Part shown: positions 46,770-62,173 of the stretch, in pieces
Layout of the letters: the number at the start of each line of letters is the position of its first letter
Numbering within the stretch: the first letter of the stretch is position 1
The notes under the pieces: model-generated
The model's input: the letters and a program-made list of their open reading frames with translations, nothing else
Told to the model about the DNA's origin: nothing
The model's database searches: none
Position numbers and translations under genes: made by a program
Origin: Pegea sp. RAD2-039
Lineage: Eukaryota > Chordata > Thaliacea > Salpida > Salpidae
Direction: 5' to 3'
Assembly: GCA_034620365.1 (NCBI GenBank)
Contig: JAQGEQ010000255.1
Span: 372,001-436,000 of the forward strand
DNA: 64,000 nucleotides

Positions 46770-46980
46770 GTGATATTTTTTTATTTTTTTTTTATATATA
46801 TAAATGCGAAGGAGGGTGCCTAAAGAGAGCACATCTCACTAACACACATTCTCAGGAGTTTTTTATGGTTTTTCTCAGGAGTTTTATATGTCTCCACCTG
46901 GGGTCGAACCCGGTACTTCCTAGCTAGATGTACCTTGTAGCTAGGTGTAGTAACCGCTTCGCCACCAAGCAGGACATCAG
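46770..46980 (-). mobile_element. tRNA-derived SINE with LINE-type 3' end
   Basis: Minus strand, in order: a tRNA-like head with A box TGGCGAAGCGG (46964-46954) and B box GGTTCGACCCC (46910-46900), 43 bases apart; a body with the direct repeat ACTCCTGAG; the LINE family 3' sequence (GTGTGTTAGTGAGATGTGC ... GGCACCCTCCTTCGC); and a tail of A/T-rich sequence ending in A runs. The acceptor stem does not pair, so it is not a working tRNA gene. It is most simply a SINE using the machinery of the LINE whose tail it shares. Confidence 0.75.
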
Positions 46981-49122
46981 GATATCACCAACTTGATATG
47001 GCATCCATGCATTGGCTTTATAACATGTTAGATTTATACTCGCAGTATTTTGTTAATATGTTGTAATGTTACGCAACGTAGTTTATGCATGACTTATAGT
47101 ACAATATTATTTATTAAGAGTTATTTTTACTTCTGATACTCAGTCGACAATTAATAAAATGTGCAATAAGTTAAGCATCATTCATAAAATTGTCACAATA
47201 AGAGTATGTAAACCTTGTTAGCGATCCTAGTTTGAAACGATTAAAATTAATATAAAGAACTAATATATAAAAACTTTGAAATAATATCTAACAAAAAATT
47301 GGGTGGCAAAAATACTTACTGGCTAAGGAAAAGTCACTTGTATTAAAAGCATATATTTTATTGAATTATAAATGTTTTAAGTTTTATGACACTAACGAGA
47401 AAAAAATGAGTTTAGTAAGCAGACAAATAAAACATTATAAAATAAAAATGATATAAACTATAGATATCTAGAGATGATGAGCTATAATATAAAATAGCCA
47501 TATTATAGCTTTTCTGGCATTGTACATGATTGCAGTAATAGCATGAGTGTAGAATTTGATGCTATTGATGCTTATTTCTTAAGTTAGTTAACGAAAATTG
47601 AAAGTATGTTTCTATTATAGATTAAATTGAGTTAATTTTTGCGAATCAATAGAATGTATGCTTTTATATTGTATGTTCAGTTTTTGTTCATCTTGTGCGC
47701 TTCTAATTAGATATATTTATATATTCTCTTATAATTGTCTCTTATTTTAAATCATAAATTGTCACTTGATTTATTTTATAATTATTTTCTTTATTTTATT
47801 GCATTTTTAAGGCTCAGATTATTCTAGAATACTCCTTTTAAAATACTTAAGATGTATAAATTTTTATGTTTTTTTGGTACAATCAAATATTAAATTTGAA
47901 TTTCTTAGTTTTTTTTAATTATTGAAATATTTTTTTATTTCAAATATTCACATTGAAATTTCAATGTAATAATTAGATTTCAAATGTTTATCTTAAATTT
48001 TTTAATCAGTACTATTTTTGGTTTATAAAGTATTCTTTTTAAAATGTAAAACTATTTTTTATTAGAATTTAATTTATAACTCTTGTTATGGTGTTAAATA
48101 ATAGCAAAAAAAGATTTGTTGCATATAAAAATGATTTAACTATCATTAAAACTATTAGAAGAAGAATTTCTTTAAATTATATTATATAGATTGATATTAT
48201 GATGTTAAATTTTAATTTATTTATATGTAGAATTATTTTAAAATAATTTAGACACTTAAACACTAATTCAAATCATAAAAATATGAAAGTAAACCCTGAT
48301 AATAAAGTTATATTTTTAAAATTTAGCATTAATAGTTTGTATTATGTTCTTTTAAATTATTATTTATCTTTATTATTATAGATATTTATAAATGATATTT
48401 TTTTCTAAAATAATTCAATACTTATTAACATAAGACTTTAACAATCTTATATAAATTTTGTTTCCTGGTTGTTATGTATCTTGTTTTACCAAATCTTGAA
48501 TTACTTTTGTAATAATAATGCTTTTATTCAATTTTTATTATGTTGTTTTCAGAATTTTTATTCTTAAGTTTTTTGTTATATAGTAAATTAGTTGTTATAA
48601 TTTTTATGCATTATTGTTATTTAATGCATTTATTTTTTCATTCTCCTAAATATTTATATATTTCATTCTACTTTGTTTGATATTTGTTATTTCTACTCAA
48701 ATCTAACTCAGAAACTGTTTAATTGTTTTTAACTTTAGAACAAGAATTCTTTAATGTTTATAATTTGAATATTTTTGTGCACCTACTTAAGAATATTTTC
48801 TTTCTTTCATATTCTGAAAATGATGTGAATTATCAATCTATTTTCAATAATAGTTACAAATTTATATAATTTTTTAGTTGTGTAATATTTATATCATGTT
48901 TCATTTGAAATTAGTTGTAACTTTGTAGCTTTATATCCAATACTAAATATTATATTTAATCATGTATATTCAGCTTTCTTATGATACTTTATAACAGTTT
49001 CATTATTTAAATTATGGTTTCCTTTCTTTATAAATAAAAATGTTTCATAATTAAGAGATTAACAATTACTAAAATGTTAATAATACCTTTTCACTCTTTA
49101 AGATTGCTCTAAGTATTTAGAA
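46981..49122. other. A+T-rich upstream region of the Kelch gene
   Basis: No gene, RNA or repeat recognised in about 2.1 kb. Just before the Kelch ATG there is CTTTTCACTCTTTAAG (AG at 49101-49102) and TATTTAG (AG at 49119-49120), both usable as acceptors. Confidence 0.4.
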
Positions 49123-50913
49123 ATGAGACTAAGATCTCAGGGTAATTGTCCTGAAAATAAGATCACTTATTATAATCCACAGTTTGATTCATCTTTTCAC
49201 CGAGAGAAAAACCAAAAAAGGAAAAAAAATAAAGATTTTGATATCATAATAACTATTGGGAAAAGAACTTTTAAAGCTCATAAAAAAATCCTTTGTTGGG
49301 CAATTCCATTTTTTGAAAAGCTATTTAAAGGAAAATGGTTAGAAGAACAAATAAACCAAGTATCAATAAATGACTTTATTAAACCTCACATATTTAAGTT
49401 GCTTTTGGACATGTGTTATACAGGAAGATTGGTTATTTGTTATGATTATATTGAAGATTTGTATGTATCCATGGATTATTTATGTATGGATTCTACAATA
49501 GGTTATACTTTAATGTTTTGGAAGAATAATATGTGTGTTGAAAATGTAATGAGAAGCTATCACTTTGGAAAAACTTACTTTTACAAAAAACTGGTTAATT
49601 TAAGCGATGAGTACATTTGTAGGAATTTTGGAAAGTTTGTTCGGCATGAAGATTTCTACCAAATGGAATATAATCATCTAAAAGATATTATATCTCGAGA
49701 TGATATTGTTGTTGGTTCTGAAATTGAAGTTTTAAAGTCCTGTTGTGAATGGGTGAATTTTATGTATCAAACAAGATCAAGTTATATGTTTGATATTTTA
49801 CGAAAAATAAGACTAACATATGTTACTATAGAATTCATAAAGACATACTTAATCAAGCAAAAAGCCTGCAGAAATTGCTGTAAATGTACCAGGTATATTA
49901 ATCAAGCACTGGTCATGTTAGCTAGAAAGAAACGCCGTCGGAAGAACTCTAAGTCCATATTTAATGAAACTCCTAGATGTTATTATCCAGCAGCCTATGT
50001 AATTGATACATATACTGTTCGAGTCAATGATATTATGACAAGAATGATGAAACTAGTTAGATACTGGCCAAATATAGATAAATCTCAGCAATTAAGTTTA
50101 TCTCATCCTTCTCGTAAAGAGTTTTCGGTGGCAATGCTTAGAGATAAGCTCTATATAATTGGTGGTGTTGGTCCTCAGTTCTCAAAAATGGTTAGTATCT
50201 ATGACTGTGTCACAAATATTTGGACTAAAGGACCGTCTATGCAAAGTTCAAGGTGGGGCCATGCATGCTGTGTGCACAAAGATAAGATTTATGTATTTTG
50301 TGGAGTAGATAATGGTAATGATCATCATAGCAGCTGTGAGGTTTATTGCCCTGATAAAAATAGCTGGGAGTATTTACCCTCTGCCAAATTTACACGATGT
50401 TTTGCTACTGCGTTCTCTTTTCAAGACTCTATTTGGTTATTAGGAGGACATATGAGAGATCAAACAGAATGTAGATCTGTTGTTGAAGTTTTTCAACCTA
50501 AATCTTGTTCGTGGACTACATTTAAAACAAATTATCATTGGTGTGCATCTGACTCTCAACGCATGGTTCCTTATGATGATAAGATTTTGATCTTTCAACG
50601 TAGACAAAAGTCGGATACTTTCTTTGTTTACGACCCAAAGACTCACCGTCGTCGAGAAGTAGAACTACATCAAGCACCATGTAAGTTTGAAGCTTTACTA
50701 TTTTTAAACAAAATGATTCTTTTTAAAGAAGTACCTTTAAAGAACGCTAGAAAGCTAACAGCAAATGATAGATTAATAGTAGCAGATCTTAAAAGTATGA
50801 AAGTTTCTTCGCCGTCTGTTTCTACATCTTTCAAAAAACCTATTCATGCTGTATTATTTGCTGGGCCGAAAAATGAAAATTTTAATGAACAAGTTTATGG
50901 TCATCAGACCTAA
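49123..50913 (+). CDS. BTB-BACK-Kelch protein, intronless
   Basis: One exon encodes 596 residues, the usual length of KLHL proteins. The BTB domain (about 38-125) has DIIITIGKRTFKAHKKIL, FFEKLFKGKW and CYTGRLVI. The BACK domain (about 135-245) includes the partner region ENVMRSYHFGKTY and EVLKSCCEWVNF. Kelch blades follow from about 325: LYIIGGVG, IYVFCGVD, IWLLGGHM with W at blade ends (NIWTKGP, SWEYLP). Only about four blades look canonical; the last ones (LIFQRRQ, FFVYDPKTHRR) are weak, and two GG doublets are altered (FCGV). Known role of the class: substrate adaptors of Cullin-3 ubiquitin ligases. I cannot assign an ortholog. Absence of introns, in a region where other genes have many, suggests a retrocopy or an expanded single-exon family. 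A possible AATAAA is at 51273-51278. Confidence 0.88.
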   Translation: MRLRSQGNCPENKITYYNPQFDSSFHREKNQKRKKNKDFDIIITIGKRTFKAHKKILCWAIPFFEKLFKGKWLEEQINQVSINDFIKPHIFKLLLDMCYTGRLVICYDYIEDLYVSMDYLCMDSTIGYTLMFWKNNMCVENVMRSYHFGKTYFYKKLVNLSDEYICRNFGKFVRHEDFYQMEYNHLKDIISRDDIVVGSEIEVLKSCCEWVNFMYQTRSSYMFDILRKIRLTYVTIEFIKTYLIKQKACRNCCKCTRYINQALVMLARKKRRRKNSKSIFNETPRCYYPAAYVIDTYTVRVNDIMTRMMKLVRYWPNIDKSQQLSLSHPSRKEFSVAMLRDKLYIIGGVGPQFSKMVSIYDCVTNIWTKGPSMQSSRWGHACCVHKDKIYVFCGVDNGNDHHSSCEVYCPDKNSWEYLPSAKFTRCFATAFSFQDSIWLLGGHMRDQTECRSVVEVFQPKSCSWTTFKTNYHWCASDSQRMVPYDDKILIFQRRQKSDTFFVYDPKTHRRREVELHQAPCKFEALLFLNKMILFKEVPLKNARKLTANDRLIVADLKSMKVSSPSVSTSFKKPIHAVLFAGPKNENFNEQVYGHQT

Positions 50914-53237
50914 ATCTCATGAAGTAAACCCTCTGTAACAATCGCTATGCATTCTATTTTTTGATTGCAAAGGTTGAAGATTACAATCATAATTCTGTTT
51001 TATTACATTAACCTGTCGACTTACCCCATTTCAAATTGTTTAGATGTAACTATAAACGTATTCAGTTACCTATAATTTCTTCTTACAATTGTTGAAGGGA
51101 AGTTGTAAGACAATTCGACAGCTGCTACTTTTATCATTTCTTTTTTTCTTGTGATATGAATTAAATTTTAGTAATTAAACGAAAATAAGGTTGCCTTTGT
51201 GACGATATATTTATATGGTCATTCATATGTTGTTAATTTTTTGTTAGTCGTGTTCTTATTTTTTATGAGTAAAATAAAAGTTCTTATCACATCATGCTTT
51301 ATTATTTTTAAAGTTGAAAAACAGTTTATTTGATAATTATTTGCTTATGGAGACCAGCTTTTCATTATTATTTCTGAATAAGACAAAACTAAAACTTTTC
51401 AATATTTCTTAATAAGATAATTAGTATGAATTTATAAATGTTTTAAAATTTCTTATCAATGGTTTAATCTCTTTGATAAAATTAACCTTAAAGTGCTTTT
51501 AAACAGTTTTTTATAAGTTAGAAATAGATTAGCTCTCATGTAAGTTGAAAATAGCATCTTGCTTTCATAAATTTTAGTGATCTATCAACTAGCTTTGCTT
51601 TATATAGTTACTTATACTATTAGACTGTAGATTTATACATTTAAAACAATTCCTTACTTTATGAATAAATAAATATCTGTTGTTTTTAAATAAATAATCA
51701 ATATTTTAAGAGTAAATTATTCAACAATTTAGTTCATATAAATATTTGATATTGAAGCATATTCCATTAACAATAAAATATTCAAAATCTTTTTGGCGTT
51801 TAGAAGCTTAATTTTGAAGTTATTGTTTCTTTATTAGTATTAATTTTTATAAATAAAAGTTTTTAACATTCTAAGTTTTCAAAAACTGTGAATTTTATTT
51901 CAAATAAGAAAGGAAAGGTTGAGACTTTGTTGTTAATATCATGCAAGTTGGATATTTTAGATTTTATTACAGCTGGTTTCATAATAATTTAAACGTTTAA
52001 TATATTATTAATTGCAAGTGTGGGTATTTCCCTAAACCATATTTAATTAGCTTCTACTCGGGAGATTTGACTTTATTTTTAAATAGTTATAGATAGACAA
52101 AAGTTTGAAAAACCACTTAGCGACAATAATATAGTTTTTTTAAGCATCTAAAAATTTTTATGAGTCGCATACTTTTATTTATAAAATAAGTTTCGTTGGA
52201 AGATATCTCTTTGTAATGGAAAGAGAAAAACTTTATAAGAAAATTAGATTGATAACTTCTGATTATTTCAGTAATCTGACCAAATAAACACAAGAAAAAT
52301 ATGTCAAGATAAGGTTAAGCATCCCAGTCAAGTAACTTTTAGATAAACCACTGAACTGTTGATGTTAAAAATCAGCTTAGAATAAAAAACCGATTCTGTT
52401 TCAATGGTGGCAACTTCAAACTGGAAAATTTCGATTAAAAAATGTTTACCAATTACTTCATCTTCGCTTTAATTGAGAGCAAAGTGAATATAAAAATGTT
52501 CAGTCTATAATGAATTATATCGACTTTTTATTTTGAAGTAATTAAATTAAGTGTTAAATTATACGTTTTGCCATTTGGCTCAATAACTTTAAATCCTTTG
52601 TTTTTTGGATCACCATCTAGAAGACCTGTTTTATTGATCAAAGATATCTCACCAAAATTAGCTTAACTGACTTAAATGCAGATTGCAAATAAATCAATTC
52701 TTTATCAAAAATAAGATTTTGCTGACTTTGTACTTTATTGCTTCAAATTTTCAACCTACATATTTGCCTTGTTTTTAATTTGTATCTACTTTGTTTTTAT
52801 ATCATAATCAGAGAATTAACTAACGCTGGTTTGGTATATACTAATTCGTAGAACAATACCAAGTTAGAGAAAAACTCTTAACAATCTGAAACTTGGTTGA
52901 TTTAATTGGTAATGAATGTTTTGAAATACAATTTGTGACCACCATGGTATAAGCAGGATACCTAAAGCTTTCAATTCAGTGCTAAATTGGACTTCAAGCA
53001 TGCTAATATGAGTCATCGACGAGCAAATCGATTTTAGAGAACCTCTAACTTCAAACGAAGCTTTGTTAGTGAGCTATATAATAGTTTCTATCAATTTATA
53101 TCACTAGACTGAAAAGCTTGTACTTAACATTTGTTGGAATTAATCTTGTCCATTTTGTAGAAATATTTATTTAAAACTTTACTTCATAATAAATGAACAC
53201 AAACTAATCAACGACAGAAATAATTTTTGCAACAAAT
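50914..53237. other. A+T-rich spacer, convergent 3' ends
   Basis: Between the 3' end of the Kelch gene (plus) and the 3' end of RPS3 (minus). AATAAA at 51273-51278 may end the Kelch transcript. No gene or RNA recognised in the rest. Confidence 0.4.
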
Positions 53238-53247
53238 TTTATTTATT
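53238..53247 (-). terminator. RPS3 polyadenylation signal
   Basis: On the minus strand two overlapping AATAAA hexamers (AATAAATAAA) lie about 20-30 bases after the RPS3 stop. Confidence 0.65.
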
Positions 53248-53267
53248 ACTTAAAACTTATTGCATTT

Positions 53268-55867
<2,600 letters not shown>

Positions 55868-57465
55868 GTTGTTAAAAGGACCTATATACAGAATATTAAC
55901 AAAACCCAACTTTGCCATAGAAGTACTATAAACTTTTTAAAAACACTATAAGCATAATAAAATAAAAAAATAATAATAATTTAATTCAAGCAAATAAAAT
56001 TCATGATAAAAATTAGAAGAAAACAATAAATTTAATTTTTAAACAAATATATAAATTGGCTAAATATTTAATCAAGGTTTGGAAATATCGGCAAAAAGTT
56101 ATAGCGGAAAAACGTAGCATAAATATGAACAAGATTAAGTATAAGAAAAAGTCAAGTCGGGTTTAATAAGAAATAAACGTTAAGTTGAAAATAATAATTC
56201 AATTTTAAATATACTGACAATGTGACGCAATATTTAAAAGCTGGCGATAAATTCTGTTATACTGGTAGTATACATTTAATTTTAAATATTGAAATGTTTG
56301 CAATCAGCCATTATTAATCTATAGAACTAAAAATTAGCAATAAATATTAACAATTATGTGCTTACACATTTGCTTTTTTGGGAAAACTAAACCGAGAAAT
56401 GTGACCATAAAATATTAATACTACTTCAAGCTTATATTATTCTCGCTGTTATTAGATAAGAGTGTATTTGTAAGAACTTTTAATTGTTTTTCAATAAATT
56501 AAACCAACATTCCTGCTGACCTTTTTAGATGAAATATTTAGTATACATTTAAGAAAATCAATTTTCATCAGCTTTTTTAACAGTTTCAAATTTTCTTCAG
56601 CGTAAATTGTTAGATATAGAATTATACTTGGGGCGAAACGATAGTTGAAAAGTGGAGATCTGTTAGGCTTTTGATTAATCTCAATTATCGCAATTGCTGA
56701 GATAATTGCTTCCAAATTTGGCTTGAAATTTAAAATAATTAATTTTAATGTTGAAAAACTAAATCAAAATTATGCCTAATATTGTTAACAATTAAGCTTG
56801 AACTACGTTAAACTCTCAAATTTTGACATTCTTTCTTCTTGCTAACTATTAAATTGAAGATTAAGTTTTGCAACACTTGTCAACATTAAACGATTTAATA
56901 TTTATTTTATCGTAGAACACAAACCGCAAAGAATTCTGTTGTTTTGAAGATTTTCACGCAGACAGTAAAAGATCAAACTAAAATTTAAATATGAAAATTC
57001 ATTAAAAATTTAGGAAGTAATATCTTTCTTCAATTTCAAAACACTCGTTAAAACTAATTGTATTCTTATGGAAAAAGATAGATTGTTTAAGCTAATAATC
57101 CTTTGGAGGTATACTTTCATAATTTATTTCAATTTTATTGATAAGTTTCTTTACAAAATTGTTATTTTTTCAATTTGTTTGTTTCTAGAAATTGTTTTTT
57201 TTTAATTATTTCATTTTCATAAATCCTAAAGTGGACGCAGACCAATAAAAGATTATGATTTACAGAAAAAGGCCAAAATTGAGAATGTCTTAAATTCAAT
57301 AATTAAAATGAAAATGTTAATCTCCTCAATAGCTAAATAATAAATAGATTTCTAAAATCGTTTTCAAATGTTTGTAAGTTTTATTTGTTAACCAAAAATA
57401 CTTGGATATAGTCTACGACTTTTATATATCTCTTAGAAACATAAAAATAAATTAATAAAATTTAT
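55868..57465. other. Spacer between NOL11 and RPS3
   Basis: About 1.6 kb on the 5' side of RPS3. No gene recognised; the frame at 56491-56715 (minus) shows no family. It should hold the RPS3 promoter, though no TATA box or pyrimidine-tract start could be chosen with confidence. Confidence 0.4.
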
Positions 57466-57466
57466 T
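57461..57466 (-). terminator. NOL11 polyadenylation signal overlapping the stop codon
   Basis: The minus strand reads TGAATAAA at the end of NOL11, so the last A of the TGA stop is also the first A of AATAAA. The 3' UTR must then be very short. Confidence 0.5.
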
Positions 57467-60400
57467 CAAATAGACATGATCTGAACTTTATAGGAAAAGT
57501 CATCATCACAACTTTTCTCGATTTTTCGAAAGTTTTCCATTCGTAGCAACAAAACTTCGATCTTCTGCAGCTCTTCAAAATACTCCGACTAAAATATGAA
57601 ACCAAATTAAGTTTTAAAAACAAAGTCAACAACAAATAAAGATAAAAACAAACTAATTGCTTACATGTAATGAAATCTTCAGTTGTAACTTAACTAAAAC
57701 ATCAAACGAATCGTGGTAGAGTAAAAAGTTTGCAAAATTTACATCTATGATGACACTGATCCAGCAAATCATCTAAACAAGTTTAAAGATTCATAATGTG
57801 TCATCAAAGTTGATGTCTTTAACAAGAAAACTCAATAAAAAACCTGCTGATAAAACCAAGTTTCCTTTTCCAGTTTTATTTCTTCAATTCTCTGTGAGAA
57901 GTAGTCTAGAAGAGCCTGGAAGCAAAGTAAATGTCATCTAAATAGATCAAAGACACTTTTTCAAATACCTCTGAAGATTTGTATGAAAGATTAGCTAGAG
58001 CTTCTTTTAATTCATTTTCAGTGTTAGGTAAACAAACAATTTTATCACTGAAATAAAAGTATATTTATCTAAATAAAATTTATTTGTTTTGGTTTGCATC
58101 TCATAAAAAACTTTTAATCAAAATTCATTCAAAATAAAATTGCTGAAAAGTTATTCAGAAAAAAGATGCTTTTGAAAGACGATTTTTTGTTACATCAAAT
58201 ATCTGCTCGATACATAAACAATTAATTAGAAACTTATTAGTAAATAGAATATTTTGTTTTAACTTAAATATCTTTATAAACAAATATACTTACATTCTAT
58301 CCATACGTTCTTTTTTACTAGAAAACAAAAACAAATTTAGTTTCTTATAAGAAATTGTAAATTTTAAGCAGTAATACAAATCCTATTTCCATCACCTAAA
58401 ATTTGATTTATTATCTTTACTTTAACTCAAATATTTAACAAATAAGTTAAATAGAAAATATCAAATAAAATACCTGATAATATAATCAACTAACATAACC
58501 ATCTGAAACTCCTGTATTCCTTTTACATGGTCAATGTATAGATCTAACATCTCGTTATTGATCATTTTAAAAAATCTCTCAAATAAAGTTGCATTGAAAT
58601 TGCTACAAAGATAAAAAAAGTAGTTTTTAGGGAAATAGTCAAACCATTATACAAAAAATCGAAATAATTTTTAAAGATTGAAACTATAAATATCTTCAAA
58701 TCAAATATATCAGCTTTTTAAATCACTTTATTTTATTTATTAGGATTATAATAAAAGTTTGGAAGATATTTATCATCTAGAACAAACCTGGTGTTGATGA
58801 GTCCTGTAGAAAATATTGTTGGTAGAATCTCTGGTTGTTCTTCAACAAACCTTTTCAAAAGTATCTCAGCAATTTTGGATGAAAACAGCTGTACTTGTTG
58901 AGAAGTAGATAATGATTGCCACAAATCTTCCCAAGCATCTTCTATTTTCTTCAGTCCACCTTTTAACTAGAAAAAAAGTTGTTAATTTGTTGGTAAATAC
59001 TAGACTATGACTAACTTCTTTAAGCAACTGGATATTTGATTGTTGATGTGAAGATAACGATAAATAAAACTGAAATAAAAACGATTAATACAAAGATACA
59101 ATTGAGTTGATCTAAACTTGATCAGATGATAGATCTTCATCAATAAAGTTTATCTGGGATAAATGTCTATTTGAAACAGAACTTAATGTAACTTGTTGAT
59201 TTGAATAAGGTACTAATTGTATCTCATTTGTATCAACCAAAAACAATTTGCCAAGCTGAATTTCAACCTAAAAAAATAGATTCTTGTTTAGTGATGTAGA
59301 AATTAGATGGTGACTTCTTAATAAGGATGACAGTTTAAATACATAAAAATTTACTTGATCTAAGAATGAAATCAATATCTTACTTTTACTGTCTTGCTAC
59401 ATGACAAAGGCTTGGACTTGGTACCATACAAGAGATCTACTGCGCTAATACTCCCATCAACTGAAAGCAAAGATTGAGTTAGAATAAGTAGAAATGTTTT
59501 ATTGGTAAATATAAAATATTTGTACGTTTTAATGTTTCAGGTGTTTCAGAATCATGAAGAACGACAACTACATCTTTTGACAATGATCTCATAAGCATAC
59601 CATGATTTTGATTCTTCTGCTAGAGATAAATGATTTAAAATTAGAAAAGTTAATTGTTATATAGAAGCAGAAATTAACAAAGTTATTATTAGACTTGGTA
59701 TTTGGAAAACAAAATAAAATAAGTACAAAACATCTTATATTGGATAATTATTGTGAAATAATAAACCTTAGTAACTGGTAGAGATGTTACGGTTTCTAGT
59801 TGGGTGATTTCGTCGAAGATATTAGTAGTGCAAATATTTCCATTACTCCCTGTTTAAAAGATTTTTCTATAAAATATTACCTAAAAAGTAAAGAGCAAAA
59901 TACTCACAAAATGTTACAAGCTGAAGAGTGGATGACTTATTATAACAGGAAGATATCAAACCATTTTCACCATTAATTAGCTCCAAAGACTTTTTCAAAC
60001 TTCCATTTTTTTCATAAATCGTCAGCTTGACATGATTCTGTAGAACAGCATAAATAATATTAAAATATAAATTGGTAAAGTGTCAATTATAATGAATATG
60101 TTGAAACATGCAACAATTTACAAATTCAATTTTAATATGAAGAATAAGTGGTCAGCTTCAGCTAAAAATAGCCATGATGTAAGCCAGGGCAGAAATTATG
60201 GAGATTAAGTTGTTGCCCAAGCAGCAAGTTTCTACCAAGTTAGCAACCAAATTGATGCAACCGCGACCAGCTGGCGTCAAAGGAGCTGCCAGAACGGTAC
60301 TGAATACAGAGGTAGGTGCCTACAAATATCCTTTAAAGGACCCTTCTACCCGGGTTTTTTACAGATTAAAAAAATTCAAGGAACTGATATTGAAAAGATA

Positions 60401-62173
60401 TCGTTCAGAACCAGAAATTGGAGTTTTTCTAATAAATTTTAATAATTCTTCTTTCTAATAATGATGCTCATTTTCACTGTCTAATGTTACCCGAATCCTA
60501 TATTTTCTATTTTTACCTTATTTGCTTTTTCTAACTGTTCATAACTCGCTCTACTTGAGTAGTGAGTCAAAGTTGGTGGGTGATTCTTTAACTTCCAAAA
60601 AATAAATAAACCGACTAATAATAAATTCGAATTGAAAACAACTCAGTTAATTTCAAAATGATAAAAGCAAGACAATTCAATTGAGTGAGAAATTAATCAA
60701 ACATACCCCTGTTTGCTGAGTGATTAAATAAAAGTGTTCATCAATTAGCTGGCTGGAAATGATGTCTTTTTGTGAATGCAAAGAAGTTTTTTGGGGATTT
60801 CCCAAAATTGAATCGAGTAACATAATATTAGAATTCTCTAGGATAACGAATGCTTTGCTGGATGTTGAATCATAAATTACCTTATGTACATAGGTATTCA
60901 ACTGTAATACAAAAAAGAAAGGTTTTTAAAAATCATATATAAAGATGTAAATAAAAGAAGGTTAAATTTAAAATAATAAAATCCAAAATGATAAAAAACA
61001 GAAATTCAATTAGAAGCTTACAAGTGAAGTTCTGATTAAAAACAAGAGATTAAATTTTTATTTAGTTTTGGAAATTTAATTTATTTTTAATTTAATTTAA
61101 TCAAATGATTTTATGATAAAAACCAAGTAAATGATGAATTTTTAAATGTTTGAAGATTCAAATTGACTCACTGTAAATCTGCTACCTTTGGTAAAATCAT
61201 CTTGAAACGTTTTTATAATATTTGAATTTATAATTGCCACATATTCTCCACAATAAATTGTTGGTGCTGTAAAGCACTCTCCTCTTTTAGACTTCCATAG
61301 ATGGACAGACTTTTTAAGATCAACCTATAATCAGAGTTAAATAATTGTCAATAAATACTCTTTTTTTAATTTTAAAGATTTTGAAGGTATAAAAATAAGC
61401 AAGTGAAGGACTAAGTAGAGGTCGGCAGACTTCCTTCTCACACAAGAAGTTTTGTCATATCAAAGTGCATCTCTACGCTCTACTTTTCAGATCCACTATT
61501 CAGTGACACAGCCTAATAACCCAGGACCCTGAAGCAACTACAAAGTAGTGGCCTTCCCTCACTAAGAATGTTGAAGGATTTACTAATTTATGGTAGTTCA
61601 TTTAATAATGAGCCTTGTTATCAGTATAAATTAAAACTATTTGTCTTAATAAATAATTTTGGTTTGATAGCAATTCATCAAAAAAAATAATTTTGAAGTT
61701 TATAAAAATTAAAATTTTAAATATAAACAGTCATATAACTCAACTTATTTTATTAATATTAATTTTTATAACATAAACTTGAAAATTTTATCATAACTCT
61801 AAAAGAATTATGAAGCTAAAATAACTATAAGTAGTAAATATTGTTCAAAATATATAAGAAATATATTTGAAAAGCTTATAGTTATGATTAAATTAAAAAT
61901 TGTTAATAGAATAAAAATCAAAACCATAAGCATAATATACATTAGAAAATTTAAATATTTTTAGAATTAAAAAAATTATTTATTATTTAATAAATTTGAG
62001 CGAGCAATTTTTGAAAAACAAAACTTTAAGACAAAATTACTCACATTATAAACCAAGATATAATCAGAAAAAGTGAAAATTATGTTCTCATTAAATCCAT
62101 CTTTTGAAGAACCAACAAAGTTTTTATCAAAAACCTGTACATCTAACTTATAACTTTCACCCAAGGCAGCCAT
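57466..62173 (-). CDS. NOL11: NOL11, nucleolar protein of the small-subunit processome
   Basis: Sixteen exons join in phase to about 626 residues (human 719). The start MAALGESYKLDV resembles the human start, and SVHLWKSKRGECFTAPTIY with GEYVAIINSNIIKTF matches its first propeller blades. LFLVDTNEIQLVPYSN is the last blade region. The C-terminal half is helical: DAWEDLWQSLSTSQQVQLFS, ATLFERFFKMINNEMLDLY, then MICWISVIIDVNFANFLL, the most recognisable block (human IMDWICLLLDANF), and SEYFEELQKIEV near the end. Known role: works with UTP4 in the t-UTP part of the SSU processome for rDNA transcription and 18S rRNA maturation. One exon is only about 24 bases (58306-58283). An AG lies 11 bases before the ATG. 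Overall identity is low, so the call rests on order and on the two best blocks. Confidence 0.8.
60178..60365 (+). other. GC-richer open patch inside NOL11 intron 3
   Basis: A plus-strand frame (60198-60458) begins with ATG and codes MEIKLLPKQQVSTKLATKL and PRPAGVKGAARTVLN; its first 55 codons are in GC-richer sequence and the rest is A+T-rich. No family recognised. Antisense to NOL11 and within an intron, so it may be an inserted element fragment. Confidence 0.25.
61400..61590. other. GC-richer patch inside NOL11 intron 1
   Basis: About 190 bases differ in composition from the surrounding intron. No long frame, no clear Pol III boxes. An inserted short repeat is likely but no second copy was seen in the window. 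Confidence 0.25.

Noticed and set aside
46870..46970. Functional tRNA gene
   Set aside because: A and B boxes and a T-arm-like hairpin are present, but the sequences flanking them cannot form a seven-base acceptor stem, and LINE-type tail sequence follows. It fits a SINE head better.
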